64,000 nucleotides of DNA from Silvibacterium bohemicum (lineage in GTDB: Bacteria; Acidobacteriota; Terriglobia; Terriglobales; Acidobacteriaceae), in the NCBI RefSeq assembly GCF_001006305.1, contig NZ_LBHJ01000020.1:620001-684000 (forward strand). Direction: 5' to 3'. The position numbers and the translations under genes were made by a program. Below are positions 63,093 through 64,000 of the stretch, in pieces. Position 1 is the first letter of the stretch, and every line of letters starts with the position of its first letter. The notes beneath the pieces were generated by a model. It ran no database searches, had not been told where the DNA came from, and was given only the letters and a program-made list of their open reading frames with translations.

Positions 63093-63749
63093 ATGACTAC
63101 GCTCCCACCTCCTGCCCGGCTGGAACCACGTTGGCCGGCGATGCTGGCTCTGCTTGCCGTGGGAGGCTTGCGGCTGGCTCTGCCCGAGTCGCTCTCCGTC
63201 GGTCCGGCGTGGATGCTGATTACCGTAGTTGTCGTCCTTATGGTCCCCACCGCATGGGCGCGCCAGAAAGGCCTGAATACCCTCAACAGAGTGTTGGGGT
63301 ATCTGGTGACCTCCATCGTCACGGCCGACATGGTCTGGTCGCTGTGGCTGCTGGTGGCGGCGCTGCCCTCGCACAAAGAATCTCCGAAGGATCTGCTGCG
63401 CTCGGCAGCCGCGCTGTGGATAGCAAACATCCTGGTCTTTGCATCATGGTATTGGCGGCTTGACGCAGGCGGCCCGCATGCCCGCGAGCTGCGTGGCGTG
63501 CATACCGACGGCGCTTTCCTGTTCCCGCAGATGACGCTCGATCAGCAGGCAAAACGGGCGATGGGCGAAGAAACGTGGAGTCCGGGCTTCGTCGATTATC
63601 TATTTCTGGCCTTCAACACCAGCACCGCCTTTTCGCCGACCGACAGCCCGGTGCTCTCGCGATGGGCCAAGATGATGATGATGGTGCAGGCGCTGATCTC
63701 GTTCGCTACAGTGGCGCTGCTCGCGGCTCGCGCGGTGAATATACTTTGA
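63093..63749 (+). CDS. Membrane protein, DUF1345-like
   Basis: 218 residues with about four to five hydrophobic helices (about 16-30, 38-54, 67-93, 104-118 and 195-216). The C-terminal block FNTSTAFSPTDSPVLSRWAKMMM in type resembles the conserved FxxxTxFxxSD motif region of DUF1345 proteins, but the N-terminal match is weak, so the family call is tentative. AGAAGG ends one base before the ATG, which is closer than usual. It begins 57 bp after the GH2 stop. The function is unknown. Confidence 0.7.
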   Translation: MTTLPPPARLEPRWPAMLALLAVGGLRLALPESLSVGPAWMLITVVVVLMVPTAWARQKGLNTLNRVLGYLVTSIVTADMVWSLWLLVAALPSHKESPKDLLRSAAALWIANILVFASWYWRLDAGGPHARELRGVHTDGAFLFPQMTLDQQAKRAMGEETWSPGFVDYLFLAFNTSTAFSPTDSPVLSRWAKMMMMVQALISFATVALLAARAVNIL

Positions 63750-63955
63750 CGCTTCGGCCGGAGAGAAGCTTCTCTGACATTCTCCGGCAGGTCTCCCTCA
63801 CCCAGCACAAAAAACAACCTTCTGCAATATCTTTCGATCCCGCCGCGCAAATTTACAGCGGTTTTCGACAAGCCAAGGACGGAATTCTCGCCGTAAGATT
63901 GAGACCTGTTGCGCGGAGCGGCCTTTAAGCGGTTTGCGCCTGGAGAGAATCGACG

Positions 63956-64000
63956 ATGGTAATCGCATTTGCATTTTTGATCGGAGTCATTACCGGCCTG
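63956..64000 (+). CDS. Start of a membrane protein gene (cut by window end)
   Basis: Only 15 codons are visible: ATG 63956 after GGAGA at 9 nt, encoding MVIAFAFLIGVITGL. The hydrophobic start followed by Gly-rich residues resembles DUF4126-like membrane proteins, which often begin this way, but 15 residues cannot establish the family. The 206 bp before it (63750-63955) show no gene or clear element. Confidence 0.5.
   Translation, partial: MVIAFAFLIGVITGL

Noticed and set aside
63575-63928. Open frame after the DUF1345-like gene
   Set aside because: It overlaps the real gene in another frame and has Arg-rich, domain-free translation.
1-64000. tRNA, rRNA, CRISPR arrays, insertion sequences
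   Set aside because: No tRNA-like T-loop with a proper cloverleaf, no rRNA segment, no regular short spaced repeats and no transposase was noticed. A covariance-model scan for tRNA would settle this.

Overview
The window looks like chromosomal DNA from a soil acidobacterium of the Terriglobia (Acidobacteriaceae type). This is inferred from gene content, not from a marker gene. There is a very large TonB-dependent receptor with an N-terminal carboxypeptidase-regulatory domain, a secreted VWFA-related protein following another receptor, DUF1501 and DUF1549/DUF1553 cytochrome-like secreted proteins, sensor kinases with many domains, and high GC. No rRNA, tRNA, CRISPR array, phage or insertion sequence was seen. 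Coding density is high and most genes lie in short operons.

Layout. 1-4.2 kb (+): the end of a TonB-dependent receptor, a VWFA-like secreted protein and an ArsB/SLC13-type transporter. 4.3-12.9 kb (-): two soluble hybrid histidine kinases, one of 2097 residues carrying eleven 92-residue poly-HAMP units. 13.2-17.8 kb (-): a glutathione-peroxidase homologue with no cysteine, and a TonB-dependent receptor. 18.3-25.1 kb: a metallo-beta-lactamase-fold protein (+), then on the minus strand a cytochrome c lipoprotein with a free-standing CuA cupredoxin, and a DUF1553/DUF1501 pair closed by a perfect 15-bp hairpin. 25.1-36.3 kb: a guanidine-use locus, with a divergent ABC importer (-) and two DUF1989 carboxyguanidine deiminase subunits, a biotin-dependent urea/guanidine carboxylase and allophanate hydrolase (+); a secreted beta-propeller gene sits between the arms. 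36.4-39.9 kb (-): a penicillin-acylase-family enzyme and an unknown secreted protein. 40.1-43.7 kb (+): an ABC-2 exporter with a DesK/DesR-like two-component system. 43.9-48.7 kb: a small helical protein, an MscS channel, a small secreted protein, a second DUF1501 protein and homoserine dehydrogenase. 48.9-56.8 kb (-): an efflux operon (HlyD adaptor, two ATPases, TolC) with its own NtrC/NtrY-like regulators but no permease. 57.0-63.0 kb: an L-fucose catabolic operon (-) divergent from a GH2 glycosidase (+), with a LacI-type operator-like site between them. 63.1-64.0 kb: a membrane protein and the first codons of another gene.

How they work together. The guanidine genes should import guanidine, carboxylate it at ATP cost, deiminate carboxyguanidine to allophanate and hydrolyse that to ammonia and CO2, which is a nitrogen-scavenging route. 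The fucose genes should convert L-fucose-derived acids to central metabolites, fed perhaps by the GH2 enzyme. The efflux operon is preceded by five copies of a TGTCCG half-site.

The best targets for follow-up are the permease-less efflux operon with its half-site array, the poly-HAMP kinase, the cysteine-free peroxidase homologue, the stand-alone CuA/cytochrome c pair, the propeller and perfect palindrome inside the guanidine locus, and two copies of a hairpin repeat showing a compensatory base change. All functions are assigned by reading motifs; no database search was run.
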